Shown here: positions 33,822-42,549 of the stretch, one piece after another | Numbering within the stretch: the stretch's first letter is position 1 | How the letters are laid out: the number at the start of each line of letters is the position of its first letter | Assembly (NCBI GenBank): GCA_024330265.1 | Contig: JANDLT010000017.1 | Span: 22,840 to 86,839, forward strand | Direction: 5' to 3' | Source: Pyrinomonadaceae bacterium MAG19_C2-C3 | Lineage (GTDB): Bacteria; Acidobacteriota; Blastocatellia; Pyrinomonadales; Pyrinomonadaceae | Length of the DNA stretch: 64,000 bases | Translations under genes and position numbers: made by a program | The notes under the pieces: model-generated | The model's database searches: none | What the model saw: only the letters and a program-made list of their open reading frames with translations | Told to the model about the DNA's origin: nothing

Positions 33822-33979
33822 ACTTCGGTGGTTTCCGATGCGTCCGGCGGTTGCGGCACGTCGCTGTTCATCGCTTCGGCGGATTCCTGTTCAATCTCCA
33901 CTTCGCGCTCATCGCTTCCCTTGCGATACGGCTTGGCTTCAACCATCGTGTCTTTGATTTCCGCGTCGTTGTCGTTCAT
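33803..33979 (-). CDS. Small acidic protein (58 aa)
   Basis: A 58-codon frame, MNDNDAEIKDTMVEAKPYRK and so on, with many Asp/Glu and no hydrophobic segment; probably disordered. GGAG lies 6 nt before the ATG, and the coding pattern is smooth until the last residues (KQSRK), which come from the heptamer repeat. No family recognised. It is divergent from tRNA-Thr with a 78-bp gap. Accepted because of the ribosome binding site and position; function unknown. Confidence 0.5.
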   Translation of the reverse strand: MNDNDAEIKDTMVEAKPYRKGSDEREVEIEQESAEAMNSDVPQPPDASETTEVKQSRK

Positions 33980-34057
33980 TTATGCTCCGATGTTTTCAAA
34001 TTTAATGTCTCGCTTGACACGTTCGCATCGCACTTCGTATGCTTCCGCTTCTTCCGC

Positions 34058-34129
<72 letters not shown>

Positions 34130-34144
34130 TATATCATTCGTTAA

Positions 34145-34190
34145 ATGAAAGTGCGCGCTTATGCAAAGTAAGCGCGCACTTTTCATTTTT
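34145..34190. terminator. Bidirectional terminator after tRNA-Thr
   Basis: Stem AGTGCGCGCTTA (34150-34161) / TAAGCGCGCACT (34169-34180) with a 7-nt loop, extended by GAAA/TTTC, followed by TTTTT. It also lies 16 nt beyond the stop of the convergent DJ-1 fusion gene. Confidence 0.88.
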
Positions 34191-34205
34191 AACTCTTTAC
34201 ATATT

Positions 34206-35309
34206 CTACGCACTCACGGCGGCTCCGGTGGTCGGTGAGGCAGACGATGTGCGGTCAGGTTTGCGGGTGAGGAATAGTTCCGCGATGCGGGCTTCGTCCT
34301 TCGCCGTGTCAACCGCGATGTCGTCGAAGATTTGTACGGTCACGGGGTCGGTGAATTGGTTGCGATAGTTGTACGCATCCACGACTCCGGTTTGCAAATC
34401 GCCGAGCGCGCGTTGCAAGACGCTTTGTTCGCTGTTTGATTGCAGCCAACTTTTGAGCGTCGCCCACGCGCCGCTTCCGGCGGCTTGCAGCGATTCCGTC
34501 GCGCCGAGTTGAGCGAGACGGGCTTCGAGCGTTTGGATGTGGCGCGCTTTGTTGGCGCGTATTTCGTTGAACGTCGCTTTAAGTTCCGTGTCGGAGACTT
34601 TATCGGTGTACTGCTCAAACGCCGTCATCGCGTAGCGTTCGCCGCGAATCGCGGTGTTGATGCCGTCAACGATTTCCGCTTTCGTCGAGCCGCCCCAATC
34701 TTCACCTAGACTACGCCAGCCTTGATTGGAAAAGTCGGTTTCCGCCGGTAGATTCATATCGCCCGTTAAGCCGAGACGGTTGAGAATCGCGGTCGTGAAA
34801 ATCGGCAAATCTCCCGGACGCCGCGAGGTGATGAGGTTGCCGTCAACCACAAGCGGTTCATCAATAAAGTTTGCGCCCGCGTTTTCCATGTCTCTGCGAA
34901 TCGAAGTGAAGCCCGTCGCGTTTTTACCTTTCAGCAAATCGCCTTCAATCAAAACTTGCGGAGCGTGGCACACCGCCGCGACGAGTATGCCTTGATTCAT
35001 CGCGTCTTGAACGAAGCGCACGGTCTTCTTGTTCGTTCGCATGATGTCGGGAGCTTGCCCGCCGGGAATCACGACGGCATCGAAATCTTCGGGGCGTGAA
35101 TCGGTCGTGGTCGCATCGGCTTTCTGCGATAACTTGCCCTGCTTGCCCTGATACGCTTCGTTGAGACGTGACCCCAAAATGGTGACTTCCGCTCCGGCTT
35201 GCTGAAGTGCCGTGTATGGAATTGTGAACTCGACATCTTCGACGTGGTTTTCGATAAGTATGGCGACTCGTTTTTTGGTTGATTTAGTTGTTTGGATTTT
35301 TTCGGTCAT
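34206..35309 (-). CDS. DJ-1/PfpI protein fused to a DUF2383 ferritin-like domain
   Basis: A 367-aa two-domain protein from ATG 35309, with AAGGAGA 8-9 nt upstream. Domain 1 (about residues 12-190) is a DJ-1/PfpI fold: KRVAILIENHVEDVEF, the acidic residue in this segment, and nucleophile Cys in VAAVCHAPQVLIEG. Such proteins are glyoxalases, deglycase-like or chaperone-like stress proteins. Domain 2 (about 195-345) is helical with GINTAIRGERYAMTAFEQY and NEIRANKARHIQTLEARLAQLG, the DUF2383/PA2169 four-helix pattern related to ferritin-like proteins. Fusion of the two suggests a stress role tied to oxidants or reactive carbonyls. The 252-bp gap to lexA shows no gene. Confidence 0.85.
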   Translation of the reverse strand: MTEKIQTTKSTKKRVAILIENHVEDVEFTIPYTALQQAGAEVTILGSRLNEAYQGKQGKLSQKADATTTDSRPEDFDAVVIPGGQAPDIMRTNKKTVRFVQDAMNQGILVAAVCHAPQVLIEGDLLKGKNATGFTSIRRDMENAGANFIDEPLVVDGNLITSRRPGDLPIFTTAILNRLGLTGDMNLPAETDFSNQGWRSLGEDWGGSTKAEIVDGINTAIRGERYAMTAFEQYTDKVSDTELKATFNEIRANKARHIQTLEARLAQLGATESLQAAGSGAWATLKSWLQSNSEQSVLQRALGDLQTGVVDAYNYRNQFTDPVTVQIFDDIAVDTAKDEARIAELFLTRKPDRTSSASPTTGAAVSA

Positions 35310-35561
35310 TGATAGTTCTCCTTGTGATTTTTCGGTGGTACGAAACGCCGACGCGAAATGCGTGGGCGGCTTGCCGTGCGTGGTCATGTTATTTGAAAAA
35401 GGTTCGGGCAATCATTATGCCAACTCGCCAAACACGGAGAACTGCATCGCGCGATGCACGCGCGACTAATGAAAGCCGTACACGTTGCGTAGGGTGTTGT
35501 CCGCTTAGGAAACGATAACGGGTTGTCTTTGATTGTCAGGAATGACCTTAACGCACGGCGT

Positions 35562-36182
35562 CTAATGCGCGGGACGAAGCAAGCCGCGAAAGATACCCTG
35601 TACGGTGACGTGCGCGGCGGGCAGACGAAGCGGCGCGAGTTGCGAATTGGCGGGACGAAGTTCGATGTGCGTTCCCATTGGATAATAGCGTTTCAGCGTC
35701 GCGCGTGAATCTTCGATAAGGGCGACGACGATTTCGCCGGAGCGGGCTTCGACGCGATTTTCGATCAACGCGATGTCGCCGTCGCAGATGTGTTCGTCAA
35801 TCATCGAATCGCCGACAACGCGCAAGGCATAAACTTCCGTCGGGCGCGTGCGTCCGAGCAGAAAGCGCGGAACATGAATCGTGTTATTGGCTTCTTCAAT
35901 CGTATCAATCGGCGCACCCGCCGCGATGCGACCGAGCAACGGCACATCGCAAATCTGGTCGTCAATCGCCTCCTCGACATTAAGTGAAAAAGCACCGTCG
36001 CCGCGATGACGCGAAAGCAGACCGCGTTTCTCCAAAGCTTCGACATGCTTGGCAACCGTCGCTTTCGACGATAAACCGAAGTGGCGCGCAATCTGTGTGT
36101 AAGACGGTTCATAACCGTGACGCTCGATGAAGCGCACGATGTAGTCGAAGATTTCGCGTTGGCGTTGTGTTCGCGGTTGCAT
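35562..36182 (-). CDS. lexA: LexA repressor (SOS regulator)
   Basis: A 206-aa transcriptional repressor and self-cleaving peptidase (S24). The winged helix is at residues 8-60 (REIFDYIVRFIERHGYEPSY, then SKATVAKHVEALEKRGLL). The cleavage site Ala88-Gly89 lies in GRIAAGAP; the catalytic pair is Ser126 in VVGDSMIDE and Lys164 in RATLKRYY. The recognition helix starts with SSKATV instead of the SPxTI seen in E. coli-type proteins, so its operator may differ. Start at ATG 36182 fits the family length; GTG 36203 is possible. No ribosome binding site is obvious at either. Confidence 0.92.
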   Translation of the reverse strand: MQPRTQRQREIFDYIVRFIERHGYEPSYTQIARHFGLSSKATVAKHVEALEKRGLLSRHRGDGAFSLNVEEAIDDQICDVPLLGRIAAGAPIDTIEEANNTIHVPRFLLGRTRPTEVYALRVVGDSMIDEHICDGDIALIENRVEARSGEIVVALIEDSRATLKRYYPMGTHIELRPANSQLAPLRLPAAHVTVQGIFRGLLRPAH

Positions 36183-36213
36183 TTGTTTTAGCGATTTGTC
36201 CACAGACTTGGCG

Positions 36214-36291
36214 ATTGAAAACGGTGCGGGGTTTTGACTTGCGGGCGGATAGTAAGGTCACAAGGATGTTAGCGTCAAGAAAAATCCTCAT
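36214..36291 (-). pseudogene. Possible PIN-domain toxin N-terminal fragment
   Basis: Starting at ATG 36291 the frame reads MRIFLDANILVTLLSARKSK, which closely matches the N-terminus of PIN-domain (VapC-like) nucleases, including the first catalytic Asp (FLDAN). The rest of the domain is absent; the frame continues into the region before lexA without further PIN motifs. Either a decayed toxin gene or chance similarity of a short sequence. Confidence 0.3.
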
Positions 36292-36353
36292 TAAGGAGAA
36301 GCGCGACTGACAAGGTATCACGCTTCTCCTCGCAAGATGTTTTGAGTTCAAGG

Positions 36354-37100
36354 TTAATTGCGGGTTGAATAACGGCTAAGTGCCTGTGGGAAAACACGAA
36401 CATTGGCGGGCGCGCTGGAAGCGGCAACCGCCGCGCCTTCCGCACCGAGGATCTGGTTCGCTTTTTTGCCCGCGTAAATCGCTTCGTTCAAATTATTGTC
36501 TGGATTGATAACCACGCCCTTGAGTGCCGCGCCGATGTATGCACCCTTTTGGCGCGCGTAAGAAAGTATTCCGGCATCGAGCGTGAGATTGGTTGAGGCT
36601 CCGGGTTGCCGCCCGTAAGGTCCGGCGGCGACTCCGATTTCTCCGCCTATCTCGAACTTGTCTTCAAGCAAACCTTTGAGCGCGCCGTCATTCATAAAGA
36701 GCAGGATGAAGTCGGTTTTCGATGCGCCGATTTGCGCTCCGAAACTTCCGCCGCCCAAATTGAAAAACGCGGGTGCGCTCCAACCGTTTGCCGTGCGCCG
36801 CGAAATCACTCCGTCACCGCCGCGCCCGCCGATGATAAACGCCGCCCTTAACACGCCGGGAAAAACCGCGATGGCTTCCGCGCGGTCAAGCAATTCCTTT
36901 GGAATGCCGCCGTCGGGTGCGCTAAGTGTCTGGTTCAAAACCTTCACCGCGTCACGGGCTTCGTTCGATGCTTCGTTCAATTTTTTGCGGTCAACACGCG
37001 CGGTTTGCGCGTTCGCGGCAAAGCCTGCCGTTAAAACCAACGCGCACAAAAGCGTCAGCGTCGGAAAATGTTTAGTGTATTTAAGATGTTGGCGAATCAT
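36354..37100 (-). CDS. Exported SYLF-domain (Ysc84-like) lipid-binding protein
   Basis: A 248-aa protein from ATG 37100, with AGGAGAG 5-6 nt upstream. Signal peptide FPTLTLLCALVLTAGFAANAQ. The mature part is a SYLF/Ysc84 domain: AEAIAVFPGVLRAAFIIGGRGGDG, RTANGWSAPAFFNLGGGSFGAQIG, and SYARQKGAYIGAALKGVVINPDNNLNEAIYG-type end. The domain binds phosphoinositides in eukaryotes; bacterial exported forms are poorly understood, perhaps outer-membrane lipid-associated. Monocistronic by position. Confidence 0.85.
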   Translation of the reverse strand: MIRQHLKYTKHFPTLTLLCALVLTAGFAANAQTARVDRKKLNEASNEARDAVKVLNQTLSAPDGGIPKELLDRAEAIAVFPGVLRAAFIIGGRGGDGVISRRTANGWSAPAFFNLGGGSFGAQIGASKTDFILLFMNDGALKGLLEDKFEIGGEIGVAAGPYGRQPGASTNLTLDAGILSYARQKGAYIGAALKGVVINPDNNLNEAIYAGKKANQILGAEGAAVAASSAPANVRVFPQALSRYSTRN

Positions 37101-37413
37101 TTCTTCTCTCCTAATTGTGTTTAAGTATCTGTGTATTTTCGGTGCAAGGTGCATCATTAAGCGCGACTTGAATCAATGAGTGCATTGGATTGATGCTTAA
37201 TACGTCGGATGCGGCGGCGGGTGCAAACTCCGTTCCAATTTGAACGCGCGGCGGCATCGTTTTGCCAATGTTTGACGGTGAGCGGAGCGGGGTGAGACGA
37301 TGCCGCCGCGATTTATTGTTGAGCAGAAACCATCGGCATCTGGCAAGCGCATAATAAATTCATAAAACGCAATACACCCGACGACATTTTGTTTTGAAAG
37401 GACACAGTTCATT
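37101..37413. other. Intergenic region with long-loop hairpin
   Basis: 313 bp between divergent genes. It contains a perfect 14-bp inverted repeat (37247-37260 CGCGGCGGCATCGT; 37297-37310 complement) with a 36-nt loop, and presumably the promoters of both flanking genes. No ORF or RNA gene recognised. Confidence 0.6.
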
Positions 37414-37635
37414 ATGGAAATAGACCCGAACAAAGTTGTGACGCAGGAAGAAGTGGGCGAACCCGCCGCGATTGATCAGGTTGAGGCGCGCGTTGAAGCC
37501 GAGATGAAGCGCATCGAAGGGCGCGCCAAAGAATCGGTCGCGCAAGGAATGGGCGACGAAGAACGCGAACAAGAAGGTCGCAGACTTCAGGAAGAAGCCG
37601 AAGCCGCGCTTGAACACGAACGAGATTCGCAGTAA
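37414..37635 (+). CDS. Small charged helical protein (73 aa)
   Basis: A 73-aa protein, MEIDPNKVVTQEEVGEPAAI, followed by one long highly charged helix with alternating E/K/R and Ala (VEARVEAEMKRIEGRAKESVAQGMGDEEREQEGRRLQEEAEAAL). It is soluble, likely coiled coil or disordered. AAAGGA lies about 15 nt before the ATG. A strong terminator follows 17 nt after the stop, which supports it as a transcribed gene. Resembles small stress-type CsbD-like or UPF proteins in style only; no family assigned. Confidence 0.65.
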   Translation: MEIDPNKVVTQEEVGEPAAIDQVEARVEAEMKRIEGRAKESVAQGMGDEEREQEGRRLQEEAEAALEHERDSQ

Positions 37636-37652
37636 AGAATTTCGTATCAACC

Positions 37653-37693
37653 AAAAACGTCGCGCATGAAGTTGATTCATGCGCGACGTTTTT
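37653..37693. terminator. Strong bidirectional Rho-independent terminator
   Basis: An 18-bp perfect stem (AAAAACGTCGCGCATGAA 37653-37670; complement 37676-37693) with a 5-nt loop GTTGA. A- and T-runs at both ends suit termination of the 37414 gene and of the convergent tlpA-like gene. Confidence 0.95.
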
Positions 37694-37728
37694 GCGTTCG
37701 CCTAATCGCACTTGACCCCGCTCGAAAC

Positions 37729-38364
37729 TCAACCCGTTTTCGCAAGTGCATCCTCGATTGCCTGCCGCATCGCCGGAATGGTCTGCGTCGGATGAAAGCC
37801 GGGAAAATGCCTGACAACGCGCCCTTCGCCGTTGATGACGAAGGTTTGCGGAATACTGCTGCCGCCCATCAAGACGAGTCGTTTATGTTCCGGGGCGGCG
37901 AAACCGACTTTGTAGTTGATGTTGAATTGTTCCGCGAAGTCTTTAACTTTATCGGTTGTCGTCGCCGCATCTTCCGTCGTCAAACCGATGACTTCGACAC
38001 GCCCGCCATATTCGCGTTGAATATCAACTAAGTGTGGAATCTCTGCGCGACACGGCGGACACCATGTCGCCCACATATCAAGCACGACAACCTTGCCTTT
38101 GTAATCTTCAAGGCGAAGCGTGCCGCCGTCGAGCAACGCGGCGGGTGCGGTCAGAGTACCGGCGGGGAGTTCGCCCGTCTTCGTTGGAGCTTGCGTGCGC
38201 GCCGCCGAAGTTTGATTTGACGGCGTGGTGTTCTGCGTCACTCCGGTTTCCGTGTTCCGGCAGCCACCGGAGAACGCGAAAACCGCGAGCATGAACACCG
38301 CCGCCAACTTCGCCGCCGGAAAACGACGCACGACAGAACGAGATTTACGATTCATCATCAACAT
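37729..38364 (-). CDS. TlpA/ResA-like thioredoxin-fold lipoprotein
   Basis: A 211-aa membrane-anchored thiol-disulfide protein. Lipobox FSGGC (Cys35) follows a hydrophobic signal (LAAVFMLAVFAF). A Thr/Gln-rich linker leads to the thioredoxin domain (about residues 65-205) with active site WCPPC (Cys102, Cys105), DMWATW before it, and cis-proline region SSIPQTFVI. Such proteins reduce cytochrome c or other periplasmic thiols. Start at 38364 has AGGAAAG upstream. It lies 80 bp after leuS on the same strand and ends near the terminator at 37653-37693. Confidence 0.9.
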   Translation of the reverse strand: MLMMNRKSRSVVRRFPAAKLAAVFMLAVFAFSGGCRNTETGVTQNTTPSNQTSAARTQAPTKTGELPAGTLTAPAALLDGGTLRLEDYKGKVVVLDMWATWCPPCRAEIPHLVDIQREYGGRVEVIGLTTEDAATTTDKVKDFAEQFNINYKVGFAAPEHKRLVLMGGSSIPQTFVINGEGRVVRHFPGFHPTQTIPAMRQAIEDALAKTG

Positions 38365-38444
38365 AAAAAGCTTTCCTAAAATATGACCTTCGGGCGCATC
38401 AACCCTATCACGAACAAATCGGAACTGTCTTGACGCGCGTTCTT

Positions 38445-41021
38445 TTACCTGACCACGATATTAACAAGACGGCGCGGCACGACGATGACTTTCACGACTT
38501 CGCGCCCTGCAATAAAACCTTGTGCTTTCTCATCCGCGAGAGCCGCCGCGCGCAATTCGTCTTCCGTCGCATCGGGCGATGCCATCACGCGCGAACGCAG
38601 TTTGCCGTTAATCTGGACGGGGATTTCCAGTTCCTCTTGACGAGCAAGTTCGGCATCCGCGACGCGCCAACGCGCTCCGCTTCCTTCTCCCTGAAGCATC
38701 CCGCCCGCGTGTCCCAAGCCTTCCCACATCTCTTCCGCCGCGTGTGGCGCGAAGGGCGCGAGCATGATGACCATCGCTTCGAGTGCTTCACGAATGGCGA
38801 AGCGTTCATCGTGAGTCGCGTTCTCCGGCGTCGCCCTCAAGTCTCCAATAGCGTTCATCAATTCCATCAAAGCCGCGATTGAAGTATTGAAATGAAGCCG
38901 CTCGAAATCGTGCGTCACGCGCTCAATCGTGCGATGCGTGACGCGCCGCAAGCCGCGCGCTTCCGACTTCTGTGCATCGTTTGTTTGAACTTCATTCATC
39001 GCACCCAACACGCCTTCAAAGCCTCCACGCCAACGATACACGGCGGTGTGGACGCGACGCAGAAATCTGACCGCGCCTTCGATGCCGGTCTCCATCCAGC
39101 GCAATTCGTTTTCCGGCGGGGCGGCGAACATCGTGAAGATACGCACCGCATCCGCACCGTAAATTCCAATCATCTCGTCCGGGTCAATGCCGTTCCCCAA
39201 TGACTTCGACATCGCTTTCCATTCGTTCGTCTTCGTGACGTTCGTCACCATGCCTTGCGTTAATAAATTCTTAACCGGCTCATCAATCTTTACCAACCCT
39301 AAATCGCGCATCATCTTCGTCCAGAAGCGCGTGTACAAAAGGTGCATCACAGCATGTTCGATGCCGCCGATGTACTGGTCAATCGGCATCCAGTACGCGA
39401 CCTTTTCTTTATCAAACGGTGCGTCCGCATTGTGCGGGTCACAGTACCTGAAGTAGTACCACGATGAATCAACGAACGTGTCCATCGTATCCGTCTCGCG
39501 CCGCGCGGGGCGTCCACACGTCGGGCATTCTGTTTCGACGAATTCTTTGACGTAGGTGAGCGGCGATTGTCCCGTCCCCGTAAAGTCGGCGCGCTCCGGC
39601 AGACGCACGGGCAAATCGCTTTCCGGCACGGGGACTGCGCCGTGTTCGTCGCAATAAATAATCGGAATCGGCGCGCCCCAAAACCTTTGCCGCGAGATTC
39701 CCCAGTCGCGCAGACGGTACGTCACCGCCGCCCCGCCGAAGCCTTCCGTTTCGGCGTGCGCCGCCATTTCATTCATCGCGTCTTGCGATAGTTTGCCGCT
39801 CCATTCGCCGGAATGGACAAGCATTCCGTACCCTGTTTCAGCCGTCGTCATCTCGGCTGAAACGTCTTCATCGAAACTCGCTTCAAAGCCGCTCGCTTCT
39901 TCCGCGTGCGTGATAGGCGCGATGACGCGACGAATGCTCAAAGTATATTTTTGGGCGAACTCGTAATCGCGTTCGTCGTGCGCGGGAACCGCCATCACCG
40001 CACCCGCTCCGTAGTTAATCAAAACGTAGTTCGCAATCCACACCGGAAGCTGTTCATCGCTAAACGGATTGACGGCGAACACGCCCGTATTGACACCTTC
40101 CTTTTCGACTTCTTCGGTCACGACTTCCGATGTGGTGCGCCCGCGTTCTTCCCTGACGCGATTGACGAAACTCATCACATCGTCTTTCAGCAAAGAGCCT
40201 TCAACCAGCGTCGCCACCAAAGGATGTTCGGCGGCGAGGACAATCGCCGTCGCTCCGAAAACGGTGTCAATCCGCGTCGTAAAGACGCGCACTTTTTCGT
40301 CACGCTCTTGCAGAGGAAAATCTATATACGCGCCAACGCTTCTGCCAATCCAGTTGCGTTGCATCGTCAAGACGCGCTCCGACCAACCCGCTTCAATCTC
40401 TCGCATATCAGCGAGCAAGTCTTCGGCGTACTCTGTGGTTTTGACGAACCACTGTTCTAAATTTTTCTTGACAACCGGAGTCTGACATCGCCAGCACACG
40501 CCGCCCGACGATTGTTCATTCGACAAAATCGTTTCATCTTTCGGACACCAGTTGACCGGAGATTCGCGGCGATACACCAAGCCACGCTCCAACATCTGAA
40601 GGAAGAACCATTGATCCCACTTGTAATACTCCGGCGTGTGCGCGGCAATTTCACGCGACCAATCGAACGAGATGCCAAGCCGTTTGAACTGCCCGCGCAT
40701 ATGCGCGATGTTCTGTTCCGTCCATTCGCGCGGCTGTATGCGTCGCTTAATCGCGGCTTGCTCGGCGGGTTGTCCGAAGGAATCCCAACCTATCGGATGA
40801 AGCACGTTAAAGCCGTTCAGACGCTTGTACCACGCCAGCGCGTCACCGATTGAGTAATTGCGGACGTGACCCATATGCAAAAAGCCGGACGGGTAAGGCA
40901 ACATCTCCAGACAATAAAACTTCTCGCGCGACTCGTCCGCTTCGACTTCAAAACATTTTGTGTCCGTCCAGTACTGTTGCCACTTCTGTTCGATTTTTTC
41001 GGGGAAATACTTTTCGTCCAT
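38445..41021 (-). CDS. leuS: Leucyl-tRNA synthetase (LeuRS)
   Basis: Class I synthetase that charges tRNA-Leu, about 858 aa. HIGH motif is HMGH (about residues 49-52) in YPSGFLHMGHVRNY. Zinc-type cysteines occur in NWCPKDETILSNEQ...CWRC and in CPTCGRPARRE. The editing (CP1) domain has the conserved TTRIDTVFGATAIVLAAEHP and MAVPAHDERDYEFA. The KMSKS loop reads AMSKS (KAMSKSLGN), a one-residue change from the canonical lysine. The C-terminal part LEIPVQINGKLRS is normal. The gene is complete and shows no frameshift. The lipoprotein gene after it may share its transcript. Confidence 0.97.
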   Translation of the reverse strand: MDEKYFPEKIEQKWQQYWTDTKCFEVEADESREKFYCLEMLPYPSGFLHMGHVRNYSIGDALAWYKRLNGFNVLHPIGWDSFGQPAEQAAIKRRIQPREWTEQNIAHMRGQFKRLGISFDWSREIAAHTPEYYKWDQWFFLQMLERGLVYRRESPVNWCPKDETILSNEQSSGGVCWRCQTPVVKKNLEQWFVKTTEYAEDLLADMREIEAGWSERVLTMQRNWIGRSVGAYIDFPLQERDEKVRVFTTRIDTVFGATAIVLAAEHPLVATLVEGSLLKDDVMSFVNRVREERGRTTSEVVTEEVEKEGVNTGVFAVNPFSDEQLPVWIANYVLINYGAGAVMAVPAHDERDYEFAQKYTLSIRRVIAPITHAEEASGFEASFDEDVSAEMTTAETGYGMLVHSGEWSGKLSQDAMNEMAAHAETEGFGGAAVTYRLRDWGISRQRFWGAPIPIIYCDEHGAVPVPESDLPVRLPERADFTGTGQSPLTYVKEFVETECPTCGRPARRETDTMDTFVDSSWYYFRYCDPHNADAPFDKEKVAYWMPIDQYIGGIEHAVMHLLYTRFWTKMMRDLGLVKIDEPVKNLLTQGMVTNVTKTNEWKAMSKSLGNGIDPDEMIGIYGADAVRIFTMFAAPPENELRWMETGIEGAVRFLRRVHTAVYRWRGGFEGVLGAMNEVQTNDAQKSEARGLRRVTHRTIERVTHDFERLHFNTSIAALMELMNAIGDLRATPENATHDERFAIREALEAMVIMLAPFAPHAAEEMWEGLGHAGGMLQGEGSGARWRVADAELARQEELEIPVQINGKLRSRVMASPDATEDELRAAALADEKAQGFIAGREVVKVIVVPRRLVNIVVR

Positions 41022-41024
41022 CAC

Positions 41025-41273
41025 TCGACCTCAAATGTTTTCGCAATCACAAAATCAATTCATGCCCCACCGCTTATATCTCTGTTAGAGACATCACGCG
41101 ATACGAAAGTTCGACACTTAAAACAGGGATTCGCCGCCGCGACCCGGAAAGGATGTCAGCCGCGCGGCACTGTAAGGCAAGAGGCGAAAGGATGTGTGAA
41201 GCGACGCATATAAAAGATTTCTTTCATTTGGTGAAAGCGATTTCATGTTAAAGCGGTTTGCCTTTCCACGCAA
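41025..41273. other. Intergenic region between leuS and nfo terminator
   Basis: About 250 bp upstream of leuS. It carries a loose direct repeat (GGAAAGGATGT near 41147 and GCGAAAGGATGTG near 41185) and GC-rich stem-forming segments, but no riboswitch or T-box leader could be identified by eye. Frames crossing it look random. Confidence 0.4.
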
Positions 41274-41274
41274 C

Positions 41275-41312
41275 AAAGCGGCGGGAACACCTTGCGATGC
41301 TCCCGCCGCTTT
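41275..41312. terminator. Terminator at the nfo stop
   Basis: Stem AAAGCGGCGGGA (41275-41286) / TCCCGCCGCTTT (41301-41312), 14-nt loop, with a T-rich run on the minus strand. It overlaps the nfo stop codon. Confidence 0.85.
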
Positions 41313-42246
41313 AATGTTTCAAGTTGTTCGCAGACGATGTTTTAATACCGTTGAGACTTCTTAGCGCACGCGAACGCTGCGCCTCTGTCCGTTCGATGAA
41401 CGACCGTAAGACGGCGATGTCACGCACAAAATCTTCGTGCGGTTCGTGCGGCGTTTCCAACAGGAAAGCGGCGTGCTTGAGTTTCGCGGACGTGGCGATA
41501 CGGCGCATCGCCGCGTCACCGATTTCACCCGTTCCGATGTTGGCGTGACGGTCAACACGCGAAGCGAACGCGGTCTTTGAATCGTTGAAATGTACGACGG
41601 GAATGTTGCTTGTACTGACGCATAAATCAAGTTGTTCAAGCATCGCGTGGAAGCCGTCTTCTTCGCGCAAATCGTATCCGGCGGCGAAGGCGTGAGCGGT
41701 ATCGAAGCAGACGCCCAAATTCAGTTTCGGACACAGGGCGATAATGTCGCGTAAGTGTTCAAAGCGATGCCCGATGCACTCGCCCTGTCCGGCGGTGTTT
41801 TCGATGAGAATGCGGAGGTTTTTCAACTCCAAATCACGACACGCCGCGCGCAGAGTTTCGGCGCACGTTCGCACACCGTCCGCAGCGCAAGCACCTTTCG
41901 CGCTGCCCGGATGCACGACGAGATAATCGGCTTCGAGTTTAAGGGCGCGTTCGACTTCTTCACGAAACGCGAGGCGCGACTTTTCGCGTATCACAAAATC
42001 TGCGGCGGCGAGGTTGGCGAGATAGCAAGCGTGTATGACGACGGTGGCGATATTCGTTTCCGCCCGCGTCGTTTGAAAGCGCGCGACTTCTTCATCAATC
42101 AGAGGCTTCGCCGTCCACCCGCGCGGGTTGCGTGAAAAGATTTGAACGGCGTTGCACTGAAGTTCGTGCGACTTGATTAGAGCGTTATGCAAACCGCCCG
42201 CGATTGGAGCGTGGAAACCGAAGCGGGACGGAAAAGATTGATTCAT
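41311..42246 (-). CDS. nfo: Endonuclease IV (AP endonuclease, Nfo)
   Basis: A 311-aa TIM-barrel DNA repair enzyme that cuts 5' of abasic sites. Zinc-binding segments are present in order: VVIHACYLANLA (His), YLVVHPGSAKG (His), ILIENTAGQGE (Glu), FDTAHAFAAGYD (Asp, His), VVHFNDSK (His), DRHANIGTGEIG (Asp, His), and FLLETPHEPHED (Glu). All three zinc sites are thus accounted for. The start lies in an 8-bp tandem repeat (42239-42275), which supplies the first residues MNQS. The C-terminal 25 residues are not conserved. Likely SOS- or oxidative-stress-linked, but no operator was found. Confidence 0.93.
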   Translation of the reverse strand: MNQSFPSRFGFHAPIAGGLHNALIKSHELQCNAVQIFSRNPRGWTAKPLIDEEVARFQTTRAETNIATVVIHACYLANLAAADFVIREKSRLAFREEVERALKLEADYLVVHPGSAKGACAADGVRTCAETLRAACRDLELKNLRILIENTAGQGECIGHRFEHLRDIIALCPKLNLGVCFDTAHAFAAGYDLREEDGFHAMLEQLDLCVSTSNIPVVHFNDSKTAFASRVDRHANIGTGEIGDAAMRRIATSAKLKHAAFLLETPHEPHEDFVRDIAVLRSFIERTEAQRSRALRSLNGIKTSSANNLKH

Positions 42247-42275
42247 TGAATCATTTAATCATTGATTCATTTAAG
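42239..42275. repeat. 8-bp tandem repeat array at the nfo start
   Basis: Consecutive octamers TGATTCAT, TGAATCAT, TTAATCAT, TGATTCAT (complement of ATGAATCA) and then the target site of the mobile element. The nfo ATG and first codons come from this array. A matching array is at 42583-42612, beyond the element, and similar octamers precede miaA at 1289-1425. Confidence 0.85.
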
Positions 42276-42549
42276 GTAACTACCCAGCCGCATTCACGCG
42301 GCTTTCCGCAAAGCGGCACTTAGACCAGCCGTTTGACGGCTCTCGGACGATTATTAACCAAGTTCATCAGCCCGTTTTTAACGGGCTTTCGCCACGCGGC
42401 TTGAGCCGTTCAGTCGTGGTGGCTGAAGCCAGATGAGAGAAGGACGTTAAAACGCCCTTGCAAATTCATTGACGGTGCTTACCCATCGCTCGAAGCGCTG
42501 GTCTATATGCCCTTGCGGGAAAGCCGTCTGAAGACGGCTGAGTAGTTAC
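42276..42549. mobile_element. Palindromic MITE-like element, family 2, copy D
   Basis: 274-bp element. Ends: GTAACTAC (42276-42283) and GTAGTTAC (42542-42549), continuing as imperfect inverted repeats (CAGCCG..CGGCTTTCC.GC..AAG.GGCA..TAGACCAGC). The 8-bp direct repeat CATTTAAG abuts both ends exactly (42268-42275, 42550-42557). Colinear with copy C but missing about 125 bp, including the transposase remnant. No coding capacity. Confidence 0.93.

Noticed and set aside
36204..36353. SOS operator upstream of lexA
   Set aside because: No palindrome resembling known LexA boxes was convincing by eye; the operator in this phylum may differ.
41084..41215. Possible riboswitch or T-box leader upstream of leuS
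   Set aside because: No T-box, cobalamin or other conserved core could be identified; the segment lies 60 bp or more from leuS without an anti-terminator.
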